A stretch of DNA of 64,000 bases, from assembly GCA_038228295.1 (NCBI GenBank), contig JBBRPH010000008.1, positions 1-64,000 on the forward strand, written 5' to 3'. Position numbers and translations under genes: made by a program. This DNA comes from JAICKM01 sp038228295. GTDB lineage: Bacteria > Chloroflexota > Chloroflexia > QHBQ01 > JAICKM01. Each line of letters opens with the position of its first letter. Within the stretch, counting starts at the first letter, position 1. Shown here piece after piece: positions 26,198 to 34,133 of the stretch. The notes under the pieces were generated by a model. That model saw nothing but the letters and a program-made list of their open reading frames with translations, searched no databases and was not told where the DNA came from.

Positions 26198-27043
26198 GTG
26201 CCGGAGGCTAGGGGTCAGGGGCCAGAGGTCCGCCGCCCGTCTGGGGATGTTCTGCTGTCGCCCACGCCGCCTACTATCCTGCCTCCGGCTCGCCTGTGGG
26301 ACGATCCCGCGCTGCTGCAAATCGGCTGGCTGCTGCTGATGCTGCTGGTACTCGTACCCGAAGCAGTCATTCCCTTAGTAAAGCTGCGTAGTAACTACCT
26401 GCTTGGGGCATGGGGTACGGTAGCTGTACTCAGTTGGCCGCAGCTCGATCCGCGCCTAGGGCGGCGACTTGGTAGTTGGTCAGTGCTGTGCGCCGTCGGT
26501 CTGGTAGGGCTGTTAGCCCTCAATGTGTTTGGCCTGAATTGGGTGGGGGTGGCGTTGGCTCCGATCGCGGTTATCCTGCTGGCCGGCTTGCTGCCCTACC
26601 AGGATACTGCGGCGGCGGCGGCTAATTGGGGCATAGGGCTAGTGGCGGTCCTATGGGCTGCTATTGGCCTACTTGGGGTAGCCGGCTTGCTCACCATCCC
26701 CATGCCGCTCGGCTCTGCGGCCGTGCCGGTGCTGGGCGCGCTGATCGCCTACAACGCCGGGCGGCGGGCGGGACAGCGTCAGGGCCAATCGGATCGCGTA
26801 GCGACCGGCATCGGCGTGACGCTGGCGGTGGCTGGGGCGATTGCGCTGGGACCGGTCGGGCTGGCGAACCTAGCGCTGGTGGCGGGCTTGCTGCTGGGCA
26901 TCCTCGCGGCTGCGGCTGCGCCCGCCCCGCCGGTGGGGCGCAGCGGCGCTACCACGGCGTTGTTAGCCGCGCATGGGCAGCTTGTGTTTGTCGCGCCGCT
27001 GACGTTTGCCCTGCTCTGGCTGGTGCGAGCGGTCGCGCCGTAG
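26198..27043 (+). CDS. polytopic membrane protein of unknown function, at the usual cdsA position
   Basis: 281 residues starting at a GTG directly after the uppS stop. After 30 residues of Pro-rich tail there are about eight hydrophobic segments. In many genomes cdsA (phosphatidate cytidylyltransferase) follows uppS, but this protein lacks the CdsA signature (S-x8-K-R-x4-K-D...GGxxDR) and has no charged catalytic motif. It is therefore not called CdsA. The start is uncertain; downstream sites cannot be ruled out. Codon use looks ordinary. Confidence 0.65.
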   Translation: MPEARGQGPEVRRPSGDVLLSPTPPTILPPARLWDDPALLQIGWLLLMLLVLVPEAVIPLVKLRSNYLLGAWGTVAVLSWPQLDPRLGRRLGSWSVLCAVGLVGLLALNVFGLNWVGVALAPIAVILLAGLLPYQDTAAAAANWGIGLVAVLWAAIGLLGVAGLLTIPMPLGSAAVPVLGALIAYNAGRRAGQRQGQSDRVATGIGVTLAVAGAIALGPVGLANLALVAGLLLGILAAAAAPAPPVGRSGATTALLAAHGQLVFVAPLTFALLWLVRAVAP

Positions 27044-27118
27044 CAGGCGGTGCGGGCAGCGGGCGCGTTGCGTTGCGTGTTTTTCACTATGGAGCACTGG
27101 GCGGAACCGGGAGGAAGC

Positions 27119-27628
27119 ATGAACAAGACCGAGATGATAGCGGCCCTGGATCAGCTGCGCGCCGATTGGCAAGCGGTGTTAGCCCAATTGGATGCGGCAC
27201 AGATGGAGCAGCCGGGGGTCATGGGCGACTGGGCCTTCCGCGACATCGTTTCGCACCTGACCGGCTGGCGTAAGCGCACCGTGGCCGTGTTCGAGGCGGC
27301 GGCTGACGGCACCGAACCGGAGCCGCCGGAGTGGCCGACCGCCTTGGGCACCGAGGAAGAATCGGAAGACAACGTAGCTGGTATCAACAACTGGTTCTAC
27401 GAAAAGGACCGCCACCGCCCGCTGGCAGACGTGCTGGCCGAGTCGGAGCAGGTGTTCCGCCGCCTGGACGCGGCGCTCCGGCGGGTGCCCGAACAGGATC
27501 TGAACGTGCCGGATCGCTTCGCTTGGCTGGTAGGGTGGCCGTTGACACTGGATGGGGCGCTGGAGCATTATTATGTGGACCACGAGCCGGGCATCAAAGC
27601 CTGGCTGGCCGATCAGGGGCACCAGTAG
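27119..27628 (+). CDS. DinB/ClbS-DfsB-like four-helix protein
   Basis: 169 residues from the ATG at 27119, with GGGAGGAAG upstream. The helical-bundle pattern is MNKTEMIAALDQLRADWQAVL, DWAFRDIVSHLTGWR and HYYVDHEPGIKAW. The two His-containing segments are typical of metal-binding DinB-superfamily proteins, which include thiol (mycothiol or bacillithiol)-dependent transferases and stress proteins. The substrate is unknown. It follows the membrane protein gene by 75 bp. Confidence 0.72.
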   Translation: MNKTEMIAALDQLRADWQAVLAQLDAAQMEQPGVMGDWAFRDIVSHLTGWRKRTVAVFEAAADGTEPEPPEWPTALGTEEESEDNVAGINNWFYEKDRHRPLADVLAESEQVFRRLDAALRRVPEQDLNVPDRFAWLVGWPLTLDGALEHYYVDHEPGIKAWLADQGHQ

Positions 27629-27748
27629 GCCCGGCGGTCGTAGCCCCCGATCACCAACGCCCCACATACGCACTGCCGAAGGCGCTGGAACCGACCGGCT
27701 GGACGAATCTCACACTGCCGGCGGGGCGGGCGCTGTGCGGATGCAAGA

Positions 27749-27840
27749 TAGCGCGATCATTATATCCAGCACGATCAGCCCGATTTGATGATTGCGGCGG
27801 TGCGTGCGATGTTGGGTCTGCCGGATGCTTGCTCTCTATT
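27749..27840 (+). pseudogene. possible remnant of an alpha/beta-hydrolase C-terminus
   Basis: In one frame this stretch reads DHYIQHDQPDLMIAAVRAML, then GLPDA. That matches the usual end of many alpha/beta hydrolases (His of the triad followed by ...QPDLVIAAIRAV). Upstream in the same frame is a stop, and no start or nucleophile elbow is found nearby. If real, it is a decayed gene tail left in the repeat-rich gap. It could also be chance similarity. Confidence 0.35.
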
Positions 27841-28049
27841 CATGACGGTGGTGGGGTGAGTGTAGGGCCGCAATTCATTGCGGGGATCGGCAACTCACTT
27901 GTCACCGGCATCACTCTTCGTGGCTCCGATAGTGCGGGTGAGAACTCTGATCACAAGATATGCGGCAAGTTGGTCTAGGGGCAGAGGGGTTGCCGATCCC
28001 CGCAATGAATTGCGGCTCTACACTCACCCCACCACCGTTATGAATAGAG
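27834..28049. repeat. large inverted repeat, 61-bp arms
   Basis: Arms 27834-27894 and 27989-28049 are complementary at 59 of 61 positions, separated by 94 bp. Each arm contains the palindrome CCGCAATGAATTGCGG. The right arm overlaps the first direct repeat below. It lies in a 580-bp gene-free stretch. Confidence 0.92.
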
Positions 28050-28196
28050 ATCAGGGATGCCTATTGACAATTTCGCATGGCCTGCCTTATAGGGGGTGGT
28101 GATCCCCGCAATGAATTGCGGCCCTACACTCACCCCACCACCGTTATGAATAGAGATCAGGGATGCCCATTGACAATTTCGCATGGCCCGCCTTAT
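27995..28196 (+). repeat. two direct copies of a 96-bp intergenic repeat
   Basis: 27995-28090 and 28101-28196 are near-identical and spaced by 106 bp. Each copy carries CCGCAATGAATTGCGG, a CACCCCACCACCG segment and a TTGACA-17-TTAT promoter-like end. No coding frame in them is credible. The element looks like a dispersed (MITE or REP-like) repeat. Confidence 0.92.
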
Positions 28197-28198
28197 GC
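28170..28198 (+). promoter_or_regulatory. candidate promoter within the second repeat copy, upstream of dxr
   Basis: TTGACA, a 17-bp spacer and TTATGC, 14 bp before the ATG at 28212. The first repeat copy has the same -35 and a TTATAG -10 at 28064-28092. The -10 is weak. Confidence 0.4.
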
Positions 28199-28211
28199 TG
28201 AGAACCGCGTT

Positions 28212-29567
28212 ATGAACACCCATTTGCCCATCTCTGTCGTGGGATATAGCCCCGTCCTACATCTCGGCTCCACTGTCGGGGGACACCACCCCCTTCTACA
28301 AGCATCCGCCGCACAGCCCCCAGCCCCCGCTGCACCCGCTGCACAGCCCACGGCGCACAGCGCACAGCCCACGGCCCACGGCCCACGGCCCACGGGCATC
28401 GCCCTACTCGGCTGCACCGGTTCAATTGGCCGCCAGACGCTTGACGTGCTGCGTGAGCTAGGGCCGGCCTATCGCGTGGTGACGCTGGCGGCGGGCCGGG
28501 ATGCCGTGGGGCTGCGGGCGGCGGCGGCGGGGTTGCCGGAGCCGCCGTTATTGCTGGCGCTGGGCGATCCGGCTGCGCCGGAGGCGACCGATGCGGCGGG
28601 GCGACATATCGCGCGAGGTGAAGCTGGGCTGGTGGAATGCGCCACCCACCCGGCGGTAGACCTGGTGGTGGTGGCGACCAGCGGACAGGCCGGGTTCGCG
28701 CCGACGCTGGCGGCGATTGCGGCGGGCAAGGGGATTGCGCTGGCGAACAAAGAAGTGCTGGTCATGGCCGGCGAGCTGGTGACGGCGGCGGCACGCAAGG
28801 CGGGGGTGGTACTGCGCCCAATTGACAGCGAACACAGCGCCATCTGGCAGTCGCTCCAGGGTGAAACCGTGCAGGGCCGCAACACGTTTCCTGAAGTAGA
28901 GCGCTTAATCGTCACCGCATCGGGCGGGCCGTTTCGCACTTGGCCCGCCGAACGCCTGGCGACGGTTACGCCGGCGATGGCGCTCAAACACCCCAACTGG
29001 GACATGGGGGCCAAGATCACGATTGACTCGGCCACACTGGCGAACAAAGGGCTGGAAGTGATCGAGGCACACTGGTTGTTTGATATGCCGTTTGATCGCA
29101 TTGATGTGCTGGTGCAGCCGCAATCGATCATCCATTCGATGGTGGAGTTCCGCGACGGGGCGATCAAGGCACAATTGGGCGTGCCCGATATGCGTGTACC
29201 GATTGCCTATGCCCTGACGTGGCCGGCGCGGGCGCAGACCGATTTCGCACGTATTGATTGGGCGCAAATACGGCAACTGGATTTTGAAGCCCCTGATGTA
29301 GCGCGGTTCCCTTGCTTGCGCTTGGCTCAGGAGGCGGGGCGGCGTGGCGGCACCTTTCCGACCGTGCTGGCCGCCGCCGATGAAGAGGCGGTCTTCGGCT
29401 TCCTGCGCGAACGCTGGGGTTTCCTCGACATTCCGCGTATCATTGAGCAGACCCTGGCGGACCACGAACGGGCCGCCGTGCAACAACCCGATTTAGATGC
29501 TATCCGCGCCGCTGATGCCTGGGCCCGTCGCCATGTGGAGCAAGTGGCCGTGAGGAGAACCGCATGA
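28212..29567 (+). CDS. dxr: 1-deoxy-D-xylulose 5-phosphate reductoisomerase
   Basis: 451 residues from the ATG at 28212. The DXR core begins at about residue 55 (GIALLGCTGSIGRQTLDVL, the NADPH loop). The catalytic and metal segments ANKEVLVMAGE, PIDSEHSA, TASGGPFR, LKHPNWDMGAKITIDSATLANKG and the hinge VQPQSIIHSMVEF are intact. It makes MEP, the precursor of isoprenoids and of the lipid carrier built by uppS upstream. The first 50 residues (Pro/Ala/His-rich, encoded by CACGGCC repeats) are not conserved. The true start may be internal, but no ATG is available there. The end overlaps rseP by 4 bp. Confidence 0.93.
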   Translation: MNTHLPISVVGYSPVLHLGSTVGGHHPLLQASAAQPPAPAAPAAQPTAHSAQPTAHGPRPTGIALLGCTGSIGRQTLDVLRELGPAYRVVTLAAGRDAVGLRAAAAGLPEPPLLLALGDPAAPEATDAAGRHIARGEAGLVECATHPAVDLVVVATSGQAGFAPTLAAIAAGKGIALANKEVLVMAGELVTAAARKAGVVLRPIDSEHSAIWQSLQGETVQGRNTFPEVERLIVTASGGPFRTWPAERLATVTPAMALKHPNWDMGAKITIDSATLANKGLEVIEAHWLFDMPFDRIDVLVQPQSIIHSMVEFRDGAIKAQLGVPDMRVPIAYALTWPARAQTDFARIDWAQIRQLDFEAPDVARFPCLRLAQEAGRRGGTFPTVLAAADEEAVFGFLRERWGFLDIPRIIEQTLADHERAAVQQPDLDAIRAADAWARRHVEQVAVRRTA

Positions 29568-30865
29568 ATCTTGCTTGGCTATGGATCTTCCCGGTCTTGG
29601 GCAGCTTGGTGCTGATCCACGAACTCGGCCACTTTGTCACTGCCCGCTTGCTGGGCATTCGCGTCGAAGAATTCGGCCTCGGCTTCCCGCCCCGAATGTT
29701 TGCCATCCGCCACAACAATATTGACTATTCGCTCAACTGGTTGCCCATCGGCGGCTTTGTCAAAATCTTGGGCGAGAACGGCGAGTCAAGCGCCCCCGAC
29801 AGCTTCGGCGCGCAACCGGCCTGGAAGCGCATCATCGTGTTGGCTGCCGGCTCCACTATGAACATCCTGATGGCGCTGGTGCTGCTGATTGCGCTCGGCA
29901 TCCTCGGCGAACGGGTGGCCGACAACACCAAAGTCGGCTTTGCCCAGATCACGCCGAACAACCCGGCGGCGCGCGCGAATTTGCAGGTCGGCGATCTCTT
30001 GCTGGCGGTAAACGGCACGCCGATTGACAGCACCAATGCCGCCCAAGACCTGCTGGCCGGCAATACCGGTAAGACCGTGCAACTGACTATTGATCACGCC
30101 GGCGTGCAACGCACGATCCAAGTCACGCTCAACCCTAGTAAGCCCGCCCTCGGTGTGGTGCTGGATGCAGCGGTAGCGCCGGTGCGTGCCGCCGCACCCA
30201 CAGCCGGCTCGGCGGCAGCGCAGAGTGGGCTGCGTGCCGGTGACGTGGTGACGGCGGTGAACGGCAAGCCCACACCTAGCACCCTCGCCATCAACTCCAC
30301 CCTGGCGACTCTGCCGGACGGTTCGGTGATGCTGACAGTGATGCGCAACGGCGCAACTGTAGATTTGCAAGGTCAGGTGAGCAAAGGGCAACTCGGCGGC
30401 TTTGCCTACCAAATCCCCAGCCATATTCAGACCTACTCGGCAGGCGAAGCAGTGGTGCGCGGCTTCGCTGAGGTGGGCGACCTAGTGCGTCGCATCGCCG
30501 ACGGCTTGGTGACCCTAGTGACGGGTCTGTTCACCGGACGCAGCGAGGCCGGCGGTGTAACCGGCGTGGTGGGTATTGCCCAATTGACCGGCGAAGTGGC
30601 CCAGGAATCAGGCGCGACCGGCTTGCTCAAGCTAACGGCACTGCTGGGCATTAACCTGTTCCTGATCAACCTGCTGCCGCTGCCCGCGCTGGATGGCGGT
30701 CGGCTACTGTTTATCTTTGTCGAACTGCTGCGTGGCGGGCGCAAAATCGCGCCGGAGAAAGAGGGTATGGTCCACGCGATTGGCTTGGCGACCTTCCTGG
30801 TGCTGATGCTGATCATCGCCTTCCTCGATGTGCAGAATCTGGGCAAGAGTATTTTGCATCCGTAG
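29564..30865 (+). CDS. rseP: RseP-type site-2 protease (M50) with two PDZ domains
   Basis: 433 residues. The zinc motif HELGH is at 19-23 in the first membrane segment; the second catalytic motif LPALDGGRLLF is near residue 372. Two PDZ domains lie between them (about 120-190 and 205-275), with a further membrane segment at about 85-105 and C-terminal segments at the end. It cleaves transmembrane substrates inside the bilayer. It is translationally coupled to dxr, as in many bacteria. No anti-sigma gene is adjacent. Confidence 0.94.
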   Translation: MNLAWLWIFPVLGSLVLIHELGHFVTARLLGIRVEEFGLGFPPRMFAIRHNNIDYSLNWLPIGGFVKILGENGESSAPDSFGAQPAWKRIIVLAAGSTMNILMALVLLIALGILGERVADNTKVGFAQITPNNPAARANLQVGDLLLAVNGTPIDSTNAAQDLLAGNTGKTVQLTIDHAGVQRTIQVTLNPSKPALGVVLDAAVAPVRAAAPTAGSAAAQSGLRAGDVVTAVNGKPTPSTLAINSTLATLPDGSVMLTVMRNGATVDLQGQVSKGQLGGFAYQIPSHIQTYSAGEAVVRGFAEVGDLVRRIADGLVTLVTGLFTGRSEAGGVTGVVGIAQLTGEVAQESGATGLLKLTALLGINLFLINLLPLPALDGGRLLFIFVELLRGGRKIAPEKEGMVHAIGLATFLVLMLIIAFLDVQNLGKSILHP

Positions 30866-30870
30866 CTCGG

Positions 30871-30998
30871 ACAGTACCACGGCGGCACAGAGCCACGGCG
30901 ATTTTTAGGGTGGGGTTCTCCTATTCCTATAGGGAGTTACCTGTTGCGCTAGGACAACCGTAAATACTCGCCAATCTCTATGCCGCCGTGGTACCGTC
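30871..30998. repeat. 128-bp element bounded by 21-bp imperfect inverted repeats
   Basis: Arms 30871-30891 and 30978-30998 match at 19 of 21 positions, with a perfect 14-bp core (GTACCACGGCGGCA). The centre has no coding frame. It fills the gap between rseP and the DUF488 genes and may also end the rseP transcript. The arm resembles the 'accacgg...cacagag' type of dispersed repeat. Confidence 0.8.
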
Positions 30999-31035
30999 GC
31001 CGTTGTCCATCGTCCTACTTTTATGCGCTAACACT

Positions 31036-31620
31036 ATGCCGGACATCTACACCATTGGGCACTCCAATCAGACGCTGGACGAGTTTGTGCGGCTGCTGGC
31101 GCTGCACTGTGTAGATGTGCTAGTGGATGTACGCTCCGCGCCTTATTCGAAGTACACGACACAGTTCAACAGCCCGCTGCTCAAAACAAGTATGCTCGCA
31201 GCAGGCTACAAATACCTCTATCTGGGCGACGAGTTGGGTGGGCGGCCCAAAGGGCCGGCGTTTTATGATGCCGACGGCCATGTGCGCTATGATCGCGTGG
31301 CCGAGTCGCCGCTGTTCCTGGCGGGTATCACGCGCGTGGAGACCGGCAGCACGCGCTATCGGGTGGCGCTGATGTGCAGCGAGGAAGATCCTTCCGCCTG
31401 TCACCGCCGCCTGCTGGTGGGTCGTGTGCTGGCCGGACGCGGCAGCAGCGTGTGGCATATTCGTGGCGATGGGCGGGTACAGCCGGAAGAGGAGATCGCT
31501 GCCGGCGAAGCCGCCACTGCCGCGCAGGCCACGCTGTTTGCGTTGGAGGATGTGACCCCGTGGAGATCTATACGGTCGGTTTTACCCAAAAACGGGCGGC
31601 CCAATTCTTTGGACTCTTGA
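31036..31620 (+). CDS. DUF488 family protein (copy 1)
   Basis: 194 residues. It begins IYTIGHSNQTLDEFVRLL and continues VLVDVRSAPYSKY, ALMCSEEDPSACHRRLLVGRVL, which are the DUF488 hallmarks (conserved DVR and CSE..P..CHR). The biochemical role of the family is not established. The ATG at 31036 is chosen; upstream frame to 30988 has no support. The gene overlaps the next DUF488 gene by 61 bp in another frame. Confidence 0.88.
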   Translation: MPDIYTIGHSNQTLDEFVRLLALHCVDVLVDVRSAPYSKYTTQFNSPLLKTSMLAAGYKYLYLGDELGGRPKGPAFYDADGHVRYDRVAESPLFLAGITRVETGSTRYRVALMCSEEDPSACHRRLLVGRVLAGRGSSVWHIRGDGRVQPEEEIAAGEAATAAQATLFALEDVTPWRSIRSVLPKNGRPNSLDS

Positions 31621-31997
31621 AAGACGCGGGCATTCAGCGGCTGTTGGATGTGCGGCTGAACAATAGCTCGCAACTCGCCGGCTTCACTAAGCGCGAGGAT
31701 TTGGCCTATTTCCTGCGGGCCGTCTGTGGCGCCGATTATCGCCACGAACTCTCGTTAGCGCCTACGCAAGCAATGCTGACCGCTTATAAAAAACAGCGTG
31801 GGAGTTGGGCGGACTACGAGCGACTCTTCCTGGCCCTGTTGGCGGAACGTGCGGTCGAACACCAGATTCCGCCGGCCCTGTTTGCCGAGCGCACGGTGTT
31901 GCTGTGTAGCGAGGCCACGCCGGAACACTGCCACCGCCGCCTGGTCGCGGAGTATCTGCGCGATAAATGGGGCAACGTCGAGATCATCCACCTGTAA
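31560..31997 (+). CDS. DUF488 family protein (copy 2)
   Basis: 145 residues from a GTG inside the end of copy 1. It starts VEIYTVGFTQKRAAQFFGLL and has RLLDVRLNN and LLCSEATPEHCHRRLVAEYL, a shorter DUF488 of the type often paired with another copy. The 61-bp overlap with copy 1 in a different frame means the two share one transcript. No ribosome site is clear, so it may be translated by coupling. Confidence 0.85.
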   Translation: MEIYTVGFTQKRAAQFFGLLKDAGIQRLLDVRLNNSSQLAGFTKREDLAYFLRAVCGADYRHELSLAPTQAMLTAYKKQRGSWADYERLFLALLAERAVEHQIPPALFAERTVLLCSEATPEHCHRRLVAEYLRDKWGNVEIIHL

Positions 31998-32020
31998 GTC
32001 TGCTCCTGCCGGCCGGCGGT

Positions 32021-32575
32021 TCAAGTGGCGAAAGCGGCGGCTCCGGTCGGCATAGCGATGAGTTCGTGGTAGATGCGCCCCATCTGCTCCGGCGGGTAGG
32101 GCATCTCCGCGTCAAGCCACCAGCCGATCAAGGCCAGGGTCGCGCTGACATAGTGGTAGGCAGCGACGGTAAGCGGTACCACGCTGCCGGGGCGGGGCGT
32201 ATGATCGGTCGCGATGCGTTCGCTGACGACCGCCACCAGTCCCTGCAAGACTAGGCGGCTGCCCAACAGGACGCGCACCAGTTCACTATGGGCCTGGACA
32301 TAGCGAAAGACCACCACCCCGACCGCTAAGGAATCGGTCGCCAAGCTGTCAGGCGACAGCAGGCCGGTGATCTCGGCCAGGACTACCGTGGAGACCTCTT
32401 GTAACAACGCATCTTTGTCGTGATAATGGCGAAAAAAGGTGGCATAACCCACGGCGGCCCGCTCGGTAATGTCGCGAATCGTGACGGCTTCGTAGCCCCG
32501 TTCCAGCGTTAAATCAATCAATGCTTGTGCGAGCAGGCTTTGGCTGCGTTGCACGCGCCGATCCTGTGTGACCAT
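32021..32575 (-). CDS. TetR-family transcriptional regulator
   Basis: 184 residues. The N-terminal helix-turn-helix (about 10-56) reads SLLAQALIDLTLERGYEAVTIRDITERAAVGYATFFRHYHDK. The C-terminal ligand domain is helical (about 65-184) and unassigned. GGAG lies 7 bp before the ATG at 32575. It is divergent from the P450 gene at 32761 and is likely to control it, by the usual local arrangement. A candidate operator is at 32674-32696. Confidence 0.93.
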   Translation of the reverse strand: MVTQDRRVQRSQSLLAQALIDLTLERGYEAVTIRDITERAAVGYATFFRHYHDKDALLQEVSTVVLAEITGLLSPDSLATDSLAVGVVVFRYVQAHSELVRVLLGSRLVLQGLVAVVSERIATDHTPRPGSVVPLTVAAYHYVSATLALIGWWLDAEMPYPPEQMGRIYHELIAMPTGAAAFAT

Positions 32576-32658
32576 CCTTTGCTCCCACGGTGTCTCTTAA
32601 ACATCTAAACGTTGCCGGCTCCTAGCCTCCGCCCGGTCCATTCTGCGACCAACACCTC

Positions 32659-32687
32659 TTGACTTTCCCCTCGTTATGAGCTATAGT
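32659..32687 (+). promoter_or_regulatory. P450 promoter overlapped by a TTATGA-N11-TCATAA palindrome
   Basis: TTGACT (32659-32664), a 17-bp spacer and TATAGT (32682-32687). A 23-bp inverted repeat, TTATGA-N11-TCATAA at 32674-32696, covers the -10. It is a plausible site for the TetR-family protein next door. Confidence 0.65.
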
Positions 32688-32760
32688 GTATCATAAGTCG
32701 CGAGAGAAATCAACAGTATCAGGCTACGGATCGTAGGTCGGCCCAGAAAGCAGGTCTCTT

Positions 32761-34035
32761 ATGACGCTCAAGCAACAGCCGGAAACACAGACATCTTCCA
32801 CAGAGACTCCGGTAGGCTGCCCCGTTGCTTACGGCGGCCAGAAAGGCCGGCGCGGCCTTGATCTCACGGCTCCACTGGTGGAATGCGATGCCAAAGGAGT
32901 CTGGCATATTCGCGGCTTTGCCGAAGCGCGGGCCGTGTTGCAGAGCGATCATACCAAGCAGGCCGGCTTCAATGCCGAGCTAGTGGTCGAGAGTGCGGGC
33001 CTGACCAAGCAGCCGGTCCTTTACCAAGAGGGCAAAGATCACCACGAGCAGCGCCGCGAGACGGCCCGTTTTTTCACACCCAAAACTGTCAGCACCAGCT
33101 ATCAACGGATGATGGAAGAGGCAGCGGATCGCATCGTGCTGCAACTCAAGCGCAAGCAACGGGCCGACCTCAGCCAGTTGAGCCTGGGACTTGCAGTGCA
33201 GGTGGCCGGCCAGGTGGTGGGGCTGACTAATAGCCGCGTGCGCGGTATGGCCGGGCGCTTAGAAGCCTTTTTCCGCCTCCCCGATCCTAGCAGCGGTCTG
33301 ACCTGGCGCGTGCGTGCGCGTCAAATCCTCAATTTGCGCCATTTGCTGGCCTTTTACTGGCTGGACGTACTGCCCGCGATCCAGGCGCGACGCATCCAGC
33401 CCCAGGAAGATGTGATCTCCCATCTACTGGCCCACAACTACACTAACCGCGAAATTCTGACAGAGTGCGTCACCTATGCCGCCGCCGGTATGGTCACGAC
33501 GCGCGAGTTTATCAGCATGGCGACTTGGCATTTCCTCGACAAGCCTGCCCTACGCGCCCGCTACTTGGTGGCCGGCGACGAAGAGCGCACGGCGATGCTG
33601 CATGAGGTGTTGCGCCTGGAACCGATTGTGGCCTACCTGTACCGCCGTACTACAGCCGAGGTCCGGATCACCAGCGCGGGTAAGCCGGTGGCGATCCCGG
33701 CCGGCGCGCTGATCCAGTTGCATGTGGACGCGAGTAACGCCGACGAGCGCGTGACGGGGGCGGAACCGCTGGCCCTATGCCCTGGACGCACGCTACACAC
33801 CCCGCGTGCGGGCGCAATGTTGTTGAGCTTCGGCGATGGGCACCACCGCTGCCCTGGTGCGTATATCGCTATCCAGGAGAGCGACATTTTCCTGCGCCGG
33901 TTGCTGCGGCTGAAGTCGCTACGCATGGAAGCACCGCCCACGCTGACCTGGAATGCGCTGACTACCGGCTATGATTTGCGCCGCTTCTGGCTGCGCGTCA
34001 CCCCACGGGCTGCCGTCGCTCCTCCGTCGCGCTAA
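32761..34035 (+). CDS. cytochrome P450
   Basis: 424 residues, soluble bacterial class. The heme-ligand loop is LSFGDGHHRCPGAYIA with C364. The K-helix ExxR is in EVLRLEP (about 282). The I-helix segment YAAAGMVTTREF has the T in place of the usual AGxxT oxygen-activation motif. It needs electrons from a ferredoxin/reductase, which is not in the window. The substrate is unknown. The TetR gene is divergent and probably regulates it. Confidence 0.93.
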   Translation: MTLKQQPETQTSSTETPVGCPVAYGGQKGRRGLDLTAPLVECDAKGVWHIRGFAEARAVLQSDHTKQAGFNAELVVESAGLTKQPVLYQEGKDHHEQRRETARFFTPKTVSTSYQRMMEEAADRIVLQLKRKQRADLSQLSLGLAVQVAGQVVGLTNSRVRGMAGRLEAFFRLPDPSSGLTWRVRARQILNLRHLLAFYWLDVLPAIQARRIQPQEDVISHLLAHNYTNREILTECVTYAAAGMVTTREFISMATWHFLDKPALRARYLVAGDEERTAMLHEVLRLEPIVAYLYRRTTAEVRITSAGKPVAIPAGALIQLHVDASNADERVTGAEPLALCPGRTLHTPRAGAMLLSFGDGHHRCPGAYIAIQESDIFLRRLLRLKSLRMEAPPTLTWNALTTGYDLRRFWLRVTPRAAVAPPSR

Positions 34036-34055
34036 CGGGGTGCGGATCGCGCTAC

Positions 34056-34099
34056 ATAACACGGTGGCTGGGGATACAGCCGCCGTGTTATGGTATAAT
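34056..34099 (+). promoter_or_regulatory. 15-bp inverted repeat immediately before a TATAAT box
   Basis: Arms 34056-34070 and 34077-34091 pair at 15 of 15 positions (one G.U) around GGGATA. TATAAT follows directly at 34094-34099. The hairpin occupies the -35 region of the promoter of the next gene. It may be an operator for that promoter, or the end of the P450 transcript; no U run follows. Confidence 0.55.
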
Positions 34100-34133
34100 G
34101 GGTGTTGCCGATACCCTGGCCGGCGAGGTGTCT

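Noticed and set aside
25058..26320. 420-residue minus-strand frame opposite frr and uppS
   Set aside because: It overlaps two clearly conserved plus-strand genes and has the His/Asp/Val-rich look of a reverse-frame shadow.
26198..27043. Phosphatidate cytidylyltransferase (cdsA) by position
   Set aside because: The CdsA signature residues are absent.
28077..28211. Longer start for dxr
   Set aside because: It lies in the dispersed repeat and upstream of the candidate promoter -10, so it is not coding.
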